Positions 34,501 through 42,692 of a stretch of 64,000 nucleotides of DNA are shown here, piece by piece. The position numbers were made by a program, and so were the translations under genes. The notes under the pieces are model-generated. The model searched no databases. It was not told the origin of the DNA and was given only the letters and a program-made list of their open reading frames with translations. Every line of letters begins with the position of its first letter. Position 1 is the first letter of the stretch. Origin of the DNA: Microglena sp. YARC (Eukaryota > Chlorophyta > Chlorophyceae > Chlamydomonadales > Chlamydomonadaceae); assembly GCA_022414725.1 (NCBI GenBank), contig CM039462.1, positions 31,994,378 through 32,058,377 of the forward strand. Direction: 5' to 3'.

Positions 34501-34928
34501 GCTTCCAACAACACCAACTGTACTGCTTACCACAGCTTCCAACCACACCAACTGTACTGCTTACCACAGCTTCCAACCACACCAACTGTACTGCTTACCA
34601 CAGTTTCCAACCACACCAACTGTACTACTCACCACAGCTTCCAACCACACCAACTGTACTGCTTACCACAGCTTTCAACCACACCAATTGTACTGCTTAC
34701 CACAGTTTCCAACCACACCAACTGTACTGCTTACCACAGCTTTCAACCACGCCAACCAATACTGCTTACCACGGGATCGCTGGAGACGTTGATCTCAATG
34801 ACCTTGTCCCCGTTGAAGGAGATTTCAAAGTGGAAGTGGGTGAACAAGTATTCCTTTCGGACACCAGTCTTGACAAGCTTCTCCAATTTTCCGAGGAAAC
34901 CCCAAACAGGCAGATCATCATAGTACAT
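16719..34928 (-). CDS. TM9 superfamily (nonaspanin, TMN1/EMP70-type) protein, N-terminus missing
   Basis: Eleven minus-strand exons join into 464 codons plus TGA: 34770-34928, 33343-33471 (acceptor uncertain), 30440-30673, 29139-29259, 28572-28708, 27188-27318, 23420-23561, 21426-21535, 19902-20007, 17687-17793, 16719-16737. Apart from the acceptor of the second, all junctions are GT-AG and in phase. The sequence covers the end of the lumenal domain ([11 protein letters not shown]), the first membrane anchor ([10 protein letters not shown]), the cytosolic [13 protein letters not shown] loop and the multi-pass C-terminal domain ([46 protein letters not shown]). It ends IKCE. TM9 proteins are Golgi/endosomal membrane proteins, and the C-terminal K-x-E/D motif binds COPI for Golgi retention. 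The match is closer to plant TMN1/TM9SF1 than to TM9SF2/4. The signal peptide and the first 150 or so residues were not found. Introns are full of copies of adjacent splice junctions. Confidence 0.93.
17040..17615. repeat. GGTGGGTGATGCATGG minisatellite in last TM9 intron
   Basis: Irregular tandem repeats of TGATGCATGGTGGGAGTAGT and GGTGGTGG blocks with longer 100-120 bp higher-order units. All frames stay open because stop codons are rare in this repeat; none is a gene. Confidence 0.9.
17687..17793 (-). CDS. TM9 exon: last transmembrane helices
   Basis: Encodes [20 protein letters not shown] through FIRHIY plus two bases. The acceptor is CCTGCAG and the donor CTACAG/GTGGGT. Confidence 0.93.
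17794..18610. other. TM9 intron, partly duplicated
   Basis: Contains a ~175 bp duplication around GAGACTTTGGTAAC (17819, 17998) and a ~220 bp one around CAGTCTAGGACT (18122, 18331) with C-runs and (AC)n. No exon was seen. Confidence 0.55.
18611..19007. repeat. CATGACAGTGCA minisatellite
   Basis: Tandem CACATGACAGTGCACATGAC units, continuing at 19760-19880 on the far side of a transposon. A second transposon (18636-18810) also interrupts it. Confidence 0.85.
18636..18810. mobile_element. Small hAT-like element
   Basis: Begins TAGGGGTCGGC and ends GCCGTTCCCCCC, imperfect TIRs, with AATATTAGT repeats inside. It lies within the CATGACA array, so the target duplication is ambiguous (CACATGAC/ACATGACA). 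Confidence 0.5.
19008..19759. mobile_element. hAT-like element with TAGGGTTGGG ends
   Basis: Starts TAGGGTTGGGCC and ends TTCCCAACCCTA. It is flanked by CATATGAC (19000-19007) and CACATGAC (19760-19767), an 8 bp duplication with one mismatch. Subterminal ACGTATA/TATACGT motifs recur at both ends. No transposase is encoded. Confidence 0.7.
19902..20007 (-). CDS. TM9 exon: RWWWRSF segment
   Basis: Encodes [18 protein letters not shown] through RSDMTGLMQ. The WWWRSF and GGSTGLF motifs are hallmarks of the family. The donor is CAG/GTGGGT. Confidence 0.93.
20046..20400. repeat. Acceptor-copy duplication near the RWWWRSF exon
   Basis: A ~180 bp unit (GCCTGGTTGAGTAGCAACTT) is repeated. At about 20180-20200 it carries a copy of the exon acceptor and exon start (minus-strand CTTTCAG/GTGGTGGTGGC), a decoy 3' splice site. 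Confidence 0.7.
20425..20935. repeat. 40 bp minisatellite
   Basis: About thirteen copies of a 40 bp unit containing CGTCGCAGTAATACACAAAG followed by CCTCTCACTGCGGGCCATCT, highly homogeneous. It lies in a TM9 intron; no splice motif was recognised in the unit. Confidence 0.95.
20985..21084 (-). repeat. tRNA-like SINE fragment
   Basis: On the minus strand, TGGTTAGCGTG resembles a pol III A box and GGGTTTGAATCCC a B box, about 50 bases apart. Conserved tRNA arms cannot be drawn, so this is a SINE head rather than a tRNA gene. Confidence 0.5.
21085..21420. mobile_element. hAT-like MITE at a splice donor (with nested repeat)
   Basis: Ends TAGGGACCGGC and GCCGTTTCCTA. Flanked by TTGACCTG (21077-21084) and CTGACCTG (21421-21428), an 8 bp duplication with one mismatch that spans the donor of the TM9 exon at 21426. 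A second dispersed repeat (GGAGCCCCC family, about 21118-21311) is nested inside. Confidence 0.75.
21426..21535 (-). CDS. TM9 exon: LTYFQL segment
   Basis: Encodes [20 protein letters not shown] through LAVEDH plus two bases. Its donor CACAG/GTCAG lies inside the target-site duplication of a hAT-like MITE at 21085-21420. Confidence 0.93.
21550..21845. repeat. G-rich GGGTGTGGGG minisatellite in TM9 intron
   Basis: Irregular repeats around GGGGACAAGCAAGGGAGTGG (three copies) with GGGTGTGGGGTGGGG spacers. On the TM9 coding strand it is C-rich and adjoins the acceptor of the exon at 21535. Confidence 0.8.
21846..22490. other. TM9 intron, no exon seen
   Basis: Mixed-composition intronic DNA with short A-runs. 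A SINE-like B-box motif (minus-strand AAGGTTCGGCTCC) lies near 22245-22260. No coding exon or strong repeat was seen. Confidence 0.45.
22491..23130 (-). repeat. Donor-side array: copies of the YYIFAS exon end plus donor
   Basis: Five partial copies of the end of the exon at 23420 (minus strand [14 protein letters not shown] followed by GTACTTACTGGTTGCAG) start near 22491, 22584, 22673, 22963 and 23052. Each carries its own GTA donor. The copies are diverged by several substitutions. Confidence 0.8.
23146..23410. repeat. Three tandem copies of a ~92 bp dispersed repeat
   Basis: Each contains TGGTTGGCCCYARTGNAAGCAAACRGGCTGG and ends in a TATTTATTTAT run. A single diverged copy lies at about 15672-15765. 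Confidence 0.85.
23420..23561 (-). CDS. TM9 exon: [10 protein letters not shown] segment
   Basis: Encodes [15 protein letters not shown] through [11 protein letters not shown], including the [16 protein letters not shown] helix. Both its start (with acceptor) and its end (with donor) are repeated in the flanking introns. Confidence 0.93.
23562..25180 (-). repeat. Acceptor-side array: ten copies of the TTKLPRE acceptor and exon start
   Basis: A ~150-180 bp unit includes the minus-strand acceptor (CCTATAAG or CCTACAG), the coding start TTKL(P/L)REVPPLPWY and an AATTCAGCAATTACCGGTAT spacer. Decoy junctions lie near 23745, 23893, 24043, 24191, 24338, 24484, 24652, 24825, 25001 and 25149. Only the junction at 23561 leads into the full exon. 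Confidence 0.88.
25313..25401 (-). repeat. tRNA-like SINE fragment
   Basis: The minus strand holds TGTGGTAAGGC (A-box-like) and AGGTTCAAACC (B-box-like) spaced like a tRNA-derived SINE head. No closed cloverleaf was seen. Confidence 0.4.
25600..27187 (-). repeat. Donor-side array: repeated GCAG/GTGAGGGCA 5' splice motif
   Basis: Irregular ~120-180 bp units of ATATCATTATATCATTATCGCATTATA each end in CCCTCACCTGCA, the complement of the true donor context TGCAG/GTGAGGG at 27187. About fifteen donor-like copies precede the real exon on the plus-strand map. Here only a few exon bases are copied. Confidence 0.8.
27188..27318 (-). CDS. TM9 exon: AALPFGTI segment
   Basis: Encodes [18 protein letters not shown] through [12 protein letters not shown] plus two bases. 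The acceptor CCCCCAG is the last of about seven similar acceptors, and this is the only copy that continues to a proper donor (GCAG/GTGAGG). Confidence 0.93.
27319..28110 (-). repeat. Acceptor-side array: copies of the [10 protein letters not shown] exon start
   Basis: Units of ~115-170 bp carry a C-rich tract, CAG/TCCACTGCTGCCCTGCC and variable lengths of the exon. Junctions lie near 27475, 27617, 27785, 27933 and 28094. Copies read [30 protein letters not shown] and so on, and then run into stops or spacer. Confidence 0.88.
27958..28014. repeat. Poly-G tract of more than 50 bases
   Basis: A pure G run. On the TM9 coding strand it is poly-C upstream of a decoy acceptor. Its length is unlikely to be reliable. 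Confidence 0.9.
28365..28440 (-). repeat. Chimeric unit: acceptor-side copy joined to donor-side copy
   Basis: The minus strand reads CAG/TCCACTGCTGCTCTGACTTT (start of the 27318 exon) and runs directly into CTGAACTCAGTGGCCATCTT (end of the 28572 exon) with its GTGAGT donor. This is where the acceptor-side array of one exon abuts the donor-side copy of the preceding exon. Confidence 0.75.
28572..28708 (-). CDS. TM9 exon: YKMFGGTNW segment
   Basis: Encodes [20 protein letters not shown] through VAIFYR. The acceptor is CCTACAG, and the donor A/GTGAGT is phase 0. FGGTNW is the typical TM9 motif between membrane helices. Confidence 0.93.
28709..29138. other. Short TM9 intron with small repeats
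   Basis: Three tandem copies of AGGGTTTACAATGC lie by the acceptor, followed by ATATCTCGTACAATAT repeats, CCCTCCTGATCATCATGA repeats and a reverse-oriented fragment of the GGAGCCCCC dispersed repeat (about 29048-29112). Confidence 0.65.
29139..29259 (-). CDS. TM9 exon: [10 protein letters not shown] segment
   Basis: Encodes [20 protein letters not shown] through ATIA plus one base of Gly (phase 1 donor, GTAAGTAG). Two hydrophobic stretches flank the conserved YPYNRG turn. Confidence 0.93.
29293..29760. repeat. 21 bp minisatellite
   Basis: About twenty-two copies of a 21 bp unit GTGGTATTAGGGTAGATCTG(A/T). The period is a multiple of three, so both strands are open; this is not a gene. Confidence 0.95.
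29934..30439 (-). repeat. Donor-side array: three copies of the HGDVFRFP exon end
   Basis: Three ~185 bp units repeat the 3' half of the exon at 30440 (minus strand DPGD(D/N)[14 protein letters not shown], then [13 protein letters not shown]) plus the donor and the first ~80 intron bases. Donor copies lie near 30267 and 30090; the last unit is truncated near 29940. Confidence 0.9.
30440..30673 (-). CDS. TM9 exon: first membrane anchor and cytosolic loop
   Basis: A 78-codon, phase 0/0 exon from [10 protein letters not shown] to [10 protein letters not shown]. It contains the first transmembrane helix, the acidic loop ([19 protein letters not shown]) and the conserved HGDVFRFP motif. The 3' half of this exon with its donor is repeated three more times in the following intron. 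Confidence 0.93.
30674..31140. other. TM9 intron, no exon seen
   Basis: G-rich (GGGGTGGGG) next to the acceptor, with (GT)n at 30700-30717 and a short TTCAAG repeat at about 30812. No coding feature is visible. Confidence 0.5.
31141..33140. repeat. Large foldback element with poly-G arms
   Basis: 31185-31262 (TAACTTTTTACTCAGACCT...) is inverted at about 33000-33095, and 31385-31545 is inverted at 32212-32350. Both arms contain long G/C homopolymers. The right arm holds an additional ~170 bp tandem copy (32825-32905 against 33000-33060). The central loop holds AT-rich repeats. It lies within a TM9 intron. Confidence 0.65.
31905..32160 (-). repeat. Donor-like repeats TGGTACATGTTTAGATTG
   Basis: Four or five copies of a ~50 bp unit match the intron sequence right after the donor of the exon at 33343 (GAG/GTACATGTTCAGATTG). 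A further copy lies at about 33285. They repeat a GTACATG 5' splice motif on the TM9 strand. Confidence 0.65.
33343..33471 (-). CDS. TM9 exon: lumenal SYSVKW segment
   Basis: Encodes [18 protein letters not shown] through SFLPQHLE, ending GAG/GTACATG in phase 0 with the next exon. The nearest AG (TTGCAG at 33482) would add ten bases and break phase with the preceding exon. The second copy at 33550-33671 has an in-phase acceptor but lacks the exon's 3' end. Confidence 0.7.
33472..33680 (-). pseudogene. Second partial copy of the SYSVKW exon
   Basis: The minus strand from 33671 reads CACAG/GATATCTCCGACGG, encoding [18 protein letters not shown] through HRMDRYS, then diverges into C-rich repeat. 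It has the in-phase acceptor that the complete copy lacks, but not the exon's 3' end. Confidence 0.75.
33681..33932. repeat. G-rich GGGTGGGTGGGATGGGG stretch
   Basis: Irregular GGTGGATGG/GGGTGGG repeats. On the TM9 strand this is the C-rich tract before the decoy acceptor. Confidence 0.75.
33933..34099. mobile_element. hAT-like MITE inserted in a donor-like motif
   Basis: Same family as 21085-21420. Ends GAGGGAAGGC and GCCGGTCCCTA, flanked by CTTACCAC (33925-33932) and CTTACCGC (34100-34107). On the TM9 strand the duplication reads G(T/C)GGTAAG, a 5' splice consensus. Confidence 0.72.
34268..34769 (-). repeat. 34 bp minisatellite carrying a GTGGTAAGC donor motif
   Basis: About fourteen copies of a 34 bp unit. 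On the TM9 strand each contains GTGGTAAGCAGTA, the same context as the true donor of the exon at 34770. Every unit is therefore a potential 5' splice site. Confidence 0.9.
34770..34928 (-). CDS. TM9 exon: lumenal MYYDDLP segment
   Basis: The acceptor GCCACAG precedes ATG TAC TAT; the donor is GTG/GTAAGC. It encodes 53 residues, from [11 protein letters not shown] to [11 protein letters not shown]. In TM9 proteins this segment follows a Y-Y-F-Q-like sequence, so its first Met is internal and not the start. An ATG three codons upstream (34937) lies in the intron. Confidence 0.9.
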
Positions 34929-35035
34929 CTGTGGCAATGAAAAAATGTCGAGGGATTAGCACTGAGTACTAAGGACAGGTAAGCGCTCAGGGCAGCCAGG
35001 AGAGCGGTCCAATGCAACATAGGAACATGGGTATT

Positions 35036-35250
35036 TGGCATAGCCCCCTCTGAAATGGGGCGGGAGCCCCCAGGGTTACCCATTTGTCTGTCTGTCTGTG
35101 CGATTGAACCGACTGACCAAAAAAATTGAAGCCTGAACACGTCAGCCAACTAACTGGCTTAGGTCAGCTCCAGTCCTTTGCCACCTTTCGTTCCGTTGCC
35201 AACACACTCCGCCAATTTTCCGCAACGCTTGCGACGCTGCATAGGACTTG
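35036..35250. repeat. GGAGCCCCC dispersed repeat
   Basis: Shares GGGGCGGGAGCCCCCAGGGT, GACACGTCAGCCAAC and GCGACGCTGCATAG with copies at about 21118-21311, 53460-53625 and, in reverse and partial, 29048-29112. It is about 190 bp without coding capacity. Confidence 0.8.
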
Positions 35251-35254
35251 TCTT

Positions 35255-35440
35255 ATAAGCTACCAGCAGCAGCTTCTAGGCCGCTCCTCAGACTTGCTAT
35301 TCGGCCAAAGCAGCCGCAACCTAGTGATCTTGAAGCTGACACAATCAGCTGTCCAGAATTGCTGAAATATTTGGGTGTAGCCCAGTGGCTGGCTCAGGGA
35401 GCTGCTTGGAAGCTGCTACAAGAAGCTGGAAATAAAAACC
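35255..35440. mobile_element. MITE copy
   Basis: Left AGCTACCAGCAGCAGCTTCT and right AGAAGCTGCTACAAGAAGCT ends are relatives of the 8242-8440 family. It abuts the GGAGCCCCC repeat. Confidence 0.6.
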
Positions 35441-35499
35441 CTGAAAAGCAACTGGGAATAATAGATGCATTCTCTGTACCGTATGGATGGAACTGCAGC

Positions 35500-38400
35500 A
35501 TGATATCATATGATGCAGGCAGTGCCTGTATAATACTGAATGGCAGGCACTAGGCTAAGTTGCCATGTGCATATGATGCCAGGCAGCAGCTGACTAGGCT
35601 AAAGTTGCCATGTGTATACAATATCATATGATGCAGGCAGTCTGACTAGGCTAAAGTTGCCATGTGTATACAATATCATATGATGCAGGCAGTCTGACTA
35701 GGCTAAAGTTGCCATGTGTATACAATATCATATGATGCAGGCAGTCTGACTAGGCTAAAGTTCCATGTGTATACAATATCATATGAATGCAGGCAGTCTG
35801 ACTAGGCTAAAGTTTGCATGGGCAAGTAACAATATCATATGATGCAGCGCAGTCTAACTAGGCTAAAATGCAGTCTGCATGTGTATACAATATCATATGA
35901 TGCAGGCAGTCTGACTAGGCTAAATTGCCATGTGTATACAATATTCATATATGCAGGCAGTCTGGACTAGGCTAAAGTTGCCATGTTATACAATATCATA
36001 TGATGCAGGCAGTCTGACTAGGCTAAAGTTGCCATGTATACAATATCATATGATGCAGCAGTCTGACTAGGCTAAAGTTGCCATGTGTAATACAATATCC
36101 ATATATGCAAGGCAGTCTGACTAGGCTAAAGTTGCCAGTGTATACAATATCATATGATGCAGGCAGTCTGACTAGGCTAAGTTGCCATGTGTATACAATT
36201 ATCATATGATGCAGGCAGTCTGACTAGGCTAAAGTTGCCATGTGTATACAATATCATATGATGCAGGCAGTCTGACTAGGCTAAAGTTGCCATGTGTATA
36301 CAATATCATATGATGCAATTCTGACTAGGCTAAAGTTGCCATGTGTATACAATATCATATGATGCAGGCAGTCTGACTAGGCTAAAGTTGCCATGTGTAT
36401 ACAATACCATATGATGCGCAGTCCTGACTAGGCTAAAAGTTGCCATGTGTATACAATATCATATGATGCAGGCAGTCTGACTAGGCTAAAGTTGCCATGT
36501 GCTATACAATATCATATGATGCAGGCAGTCTGACTAGGCTAAATTGCCATGTGTATACAATATCATATGATGCAGGCAGTCTGACTAGGCTAAAGTTGCC
36601 ATGTGTATACAATATCATATATGCAGGCAGTGCTGACTAGGACTATGTGCAATATCTAAAGTTTGCACATGTGTATACATGATATCATATATGATGCATG
36701 CAGTCTGACTAGGCTAAAGTTTGCCATGTGTATACAATATCATATGATGCAGGCAGTCTGACTAGGCTAAAGTTTGCCATGTGTATACAATATCATATGA
36801 TGCAGGCAGTCTGACTAGGCTAAAGTTGCCATGTGTATACAATATCATATGATGCAGGCAGTCTGACTTAGGCTAAAGTTGCCATGTGTATACAATATCA
36901 TATATGCAGGCAGTCCTGGACTAGGCTAAAGTTGCCATGTGTATACAATATCATATGATGCAGGCAGTCTGACTAGGCTTAAAGTTGCCATGTGTAATAC
37001 AATATCATATGATGCAGGCAGTCCTGACTAGGCTAAAGTTTGCCATGTGTATACAATATCATATGGATGCAGGCAGTCTGACTAGGCTAAAGTTGCCATG
37101 TTGTATACAATATCATATGATGCAGCAGTCCTGACTAGGCTAAAGTTGCCATGTGTATACAATATCATATGATGCAGGCAGTCTGACTAGGCTAAAGTTG
37201 CCATGTGTATACAATATCATATGATGCAGGCAGTCTGACTAGGCTAAAGTTGCCATGTGTAACAATATCATATGATGCAGGCAGTCTGACTAGGCCTAAA
37301 GTTGCCATGTGTACAATACAATATCATATGATTGCAGGCAGTCTGACTAGGCTAAAGTTGCCATTGTATACAATATCATGTCTGTAGGCTACAATATCAT
37401 ATGATGCAGGCAGTCTGACTAGGCTAAAGTTGCCATGTGTATACAATATCATATGATGCAGGCAGTCTGACTAAGTTAGTTGCTAAATGCCATGTGTATA
37501 CAATATCATATGATGCAGGCAGTGCCTGACTAGGCTAAAGTTGCCATGTGTATACAATATCATATGATGCAGGCAGTCTGACTAGGCTAAAGTTGCCATG
37601 TGTATACAATATCATATGATGCAGGCAGTCTGACTAGGCTAAAGTCTTGCCATGTGTATACAATATCAATATGATGCAGGCAGTCTGACTAGGCTAAATT
37701 GCCATGTGTATACAATATCATATTGATGCAGGCAGTCTGACTAGGCTAAAGTTGCCATGTGTATACAATATCATATGATGCAGGCAGTCTGACTAGGCTA
37801 AAGTTGCCATGTGTATACAATATTCATATGATGCAGGCAGTCTGACTAGGCTAAAGTTGCCATGTGTATACAATATCATATGATGCAGGCAGTCTGACTA
37901 GGCTAAAAGTTGCCATGTGTATACAATATCATATGATGCAGGCAGTCTGACTAGGCTAAATTGCCATGTGTATACAATATCATATGATGCAGCAGTCTGA
38001 CTAGGCTAAGTTGCCATGTGTATACAATATCATATGATGCAGCAGTCTGACTAGGCTAAAGTTGCCATGTGTATACAATATCATATGATGCAGGCAGTCT
38101 GACTAGGCTAAAGTTGCCATGTGTATACAATATCATATGATGCAGCAGTCTGACTAGGCTAAAAGTTGCCATGTGTATACAATATCATATGATGCAGGCA
38201 GTCTGACTAGGCTAAAGTTGCCATGTGTATACAATATCATATGATGCAGGCAGTCTACTAGGCTAAAGTTGCCATGTGTATACAATATCATATGATGCAG
38301 GCAGTCTGACTAGGCTAAAAACAAGTATACAATATCATATGATGCTATTGCCAATGTGTATACAATATCATATGAATGCAGGCAGTCTGACTAGGCTAAA

Positions 38401-41400
38401 GTTGCCATGTGTATACAACATCATATGATGCAGGCAGTCTGACTAGGCTAAAGTTGCCATGTGTATATACAATATCATATGATGCAGGCAGTCTGACTAG
38501 GCTAAAGTTGCCCATGTGTAATATAACAATATCATATGATGCTAGCAGTCTGACTAGGCTAAAGTTGCCATGTGTATACAATATCATATGCTAATGCAGG
38601 CAGTCTGACTAGGCTAAAGTTGCCATGTGTATACAATATCATATGATGCAGGCAGTCTGACTAGGCTAAAGTTGCCATGTGTTATACAATATTCATATGA
38701 TGCAGGCAGTCTGACTAGGCTAAAGTGCCAGATTGGTCCTGACTAAGGTCTGTGTATACAATATCATATATGACAGCTAGTTGCCATGTACATATATGGC
38801 AGGCAGTCTGAGTTGCCTAGGCTAAAGTTGCCATGTGTATACAATATCATATGATGCAGGCAGTCTGACTAGGCTAAAGTTGCCATGTGTATACAATATC
38901 ATGCGCAGGCAGTCTGACTAGGCTACAAGTTGCCAGTGTATACAATATCATATGATGCAGGCAGTCTGACTAGGGCTAAAATGTGTCGACGTCAGTCTGA
39001 CTAAGGGTTGCCAATGTGTATACAATATCATATGAATGCAGGCAGTCTGACTAGGCTAAAAGTTGCCCATGTGTATACAATACAATATCAATGTCCCATA
39101 TGATCGCAGGCAAAGTATGTGTAACTAATATATGCATGGCAGTCTGTCTATATGCAATATCATATGATGCAGGCAGTCTGACTAGGCTAAAGTTGCCATG
39201 TGTAACACATATCATATGATGCAGGGCAACTGCCTAAAGTTTGCCATGTGTCATATGATGCAGGCATACTAGGCTAAAGTTGCATGTTGATATACAATAT
39301 GAGGCATATGATGCAGGCAGTCTGACTAGGCTAAAGTTGCCGTGTATAACAGTCTGTTTCAACTAGGGCAATGTGACTATACAATATCATATTGCAGCAG
39401 TCTGACTAGGCTAAAATTTGCCAGGCTGCACGGCAGTCTGACTAGGCTAAGTTGCCATGTGTATACAAATTATTATGATGCAGGCAGTCTGACTAGGCGT
39501 TGCCATGTGTATACAATATCATATTGATGCAGGCAGTCTGACTGCTAAAGTTGCATGTGTCATATGATGCAGGCTGACTAGGCTAAAGTTGCCATGGCCT
39601 CACTCCACAATATACATATTGCAGGCAGTCTGACTAGCTAAAAAGTTGCCATGTGTGATGCAGGCAGATAACTAAAGTTCATATGACTGCAAGTATGCAG
39701 GCAGTCTGATAGGCTAAAGTTGCCATGTGTATCAATATCATATTTTGATGCCAGCCAGTCTGACTATTCTATGGCTGTGTGACTAAAGTGCAAAGTTGAT
39801 CTGCGGCAGTCTTAACGTAGGCTAAGTGACTGTGCGCTAAAGTTTAGTACTTATAAATCGAATATATGCACGATGAAGAGCAGGACTAGGAGTTCCATTA
39901 TTATACAATTTTCATGTTACTAAAATACCTATGCAAAGTGTCAGTTACATCATCAGTCTAGGCTAGCTGTTTACTAAATTATATACTGTAATTGCATGCA
40001 GTGCTATTCCATTCTGTATAATATACATATGTATCTACTAAGTTGCCATGGAAATACATGACTGATCGATTCGCACCGCAGTCTGCAGCTAAATTCTGAG
40101 TTAGCAAATATAGTGCAGCAGTCGCCAGGGCGCTGAGACTAGGCATGTTGTATAAAGTTGCCATGTGCCTAGTTGCCAGTGTATACAATAATATCATGCA
40201 CGCATGATGCAGTTATTACAAATATCATATATGCAGGCAGTCTATAGAGTGCATCTGTATACAATATCATATGAATGCAGGCAGTCTGACTAGGCTAAAG
40301 TTGCATTTGCAAATATTTCATATATGCAGCAGTCTATAGATTATCATTGCTAAGTTGCCAGGTGTACTTTACAATATCCATGTGTACATGACAGGCAATG
40401 CTAACAATATCATATGAGCAGCGTCTGACTAGGCTAAGTTGCCTATGTGTATACAATATCATATGATGCAGGCAGTCTGACTAGGCTAAATTGCCATGTG
40501 TATCCAATAATCATATGGATGCAGCGAGTCTCTGACTAGCTGCTTAAATTGCCATGTGTAACAATATCATAATAGCAGGCAGTCTGATAGGCATGTTGTA
40601 TACAAACAAAAGTTGCCATGTATACAAATATCATATGAGCAGGCAGTCTGACTAGGCTAAAGTTGCCATGTGGTATACAATATCATATGATGGCAGCATC
40701 TCACCTGACTAAGGCTAAAGTTGCCATTGTATACAATATCATATGATGCAGGCAGTTCTGACTAGCTAAAGTTGCCATGTGTGCAGCAGTCTTATACAAT
40801 ATCATATGATGCAGGCAGTCTGACTAGGTGCAGGAGTAGAAAGTGCCATGTGGTATACAATACATATTGATGCAAGGCAGTCTGACTAGGCTAAAGTTGG
40901 CCATGTGTATACAATAATATCATATGATTGCAGGTCAGTGACCTGACTAAAGTTTAAATGTGTATACAACCATCATATATCAAAAATATTGATTTGCAGG
41001 CAGTCTGGGACTAGGCTAAAGTTGCCATGTGTATACAAATTTCATATGATGCGTTAGGCAAGTTGCCATGTGTATACAATAATGATGAGTTCTTGCAGCA
41101 GTTGCTGACTTAGCTAAATTTGCCCCATGTCCATATTACAATATCATATTCATGCAGCAGGTCTGACTAGGAGCGGGGGGGGGGCTAAAGTTTGCCATGG
41201 TATAACAATAGCGATGAATCATAGGATGCAAGCAGTCTGACTAGGCAGTTTTTGCCAATGTGTATACATATTCTATTGATGCAGGCAGTCTTGACTATGG
41301 CTAAATTGCCATGGTGTACAATACAATATTCATATCAGCCATACTAGGGACTAGCGCTAAAGCCCCATGTGTATACAATTATCAGATTATTGACAAGGCA

Positions 41401-42692
41401 GTCTGACTAGGCTAAAAGTTGCCATGTGGTTCATTATGAATGCGGGGGCAGTCTGACTAGGCTAAAGTTGCCATGTGTATTATCATATGATGCAGGGGCA
41501 GTCTGATAGGGCTAAAGTTGCCATGTGTATTTACAAATAGTCATATGATGCAGGCAGTCTGACTAGGCTAAAGTTGCCATGTGTATACAATATCATATGA
41601 TGCCGGCAGTCTGACTACTTAAATCTTGCCATGTGTATACAATATCATATGCCTGACTAGGCTGTAGTATAATGTAATTTCTAGGCTAAATTGCCATGTA
41701 TACAATATCATATGATGCAGGCACGACTAGGCTAAGTTCAGGTGTAGTACTAATAATCATAGAGATGCAGCAGTCTGACTCGGGCCAAAGTTCCATATGT
41801 GTGTATACAATTCTTATATGTGCATGGCAGTTGCTAGGCTAATGAGGTCATGTATATTACATATCTGATAGCTAAACGTCCGATGGTGTAACAAACACAT
41901 ATGATCAGGCAGTCTGAACTAGGCTAATGTGCCATAGTTGTAAAATCCATATGAGCATGGCAGTCGACAGGCTAAAGTTGCCATGTGTATAACAATACAT
42001 AATGATCAGCAGTCCTGAACTACAAGGGCCTACGTTTGCCTCCATGTGTTACAAATCATAATATGAGGCAGGCATCTGACCGGCTAAAGTCTGCCATGGT
42101 ATACCAACAATATCATATGATGAGGCAGGCAGTCCTGACTCAGCTATATTAAAGTTCCATGTGATACAATATATATGATCAGGCACGTACTGACTAGCAC
42201 AAGTTGCCAAAGATGGACAAGTGTCATATGATGCAGAAAGGCAGCGTCCGACTAGGCTAAAGTTGCCTATGTTAATAACCAATATCCATATGCCATCAGA
42301 GCAGTCTGACTAGGCTAAAAGTTGCCAGTGTAACAAGATATAAATCGACTCAGGCAAGATCGGACTATGCCAGAAGTTGATGTGTATACTATAATCATAT
42401 GAGCACATGTAGATCAGGTTTTCGGACTAGGGCTAGTTGCCTATTGTACAAACATACATATGAATTCAAAGCAGAGTCTTGACAGGCTAGTGCCAGTTAA
42501 CAGATACTCAAATGAGCAGGCATCTGACTAGGCTAAAGGATGCCATGATATGTTTATACAATAATCAAGATACATGGCCAGCTCGACAGGCTAAAGTTGC
42601 CATTGTTCCATACAAATATTCAATATTATGCACGCAGCATACAGCAGTCCACTAGGCTAAAGTGCCAGTGTACTACAAATAGCATAGTTGAA
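35500..42692. repeat. 52 bp satellite array
   Basis: About 7.2 kb, some 135 copies of a 52 bp monomer containing CATATGATGCAGGCAGTCTG and ACTAGGCTAAAGTTGCCATG. It is homogeneous to about 38700, then increasingly riddled with indels and scrambled monomers up to the N gap. The monomer is recognisably a segment of the hAT-like MITE at 33933-34099. Confidence 0.95.
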
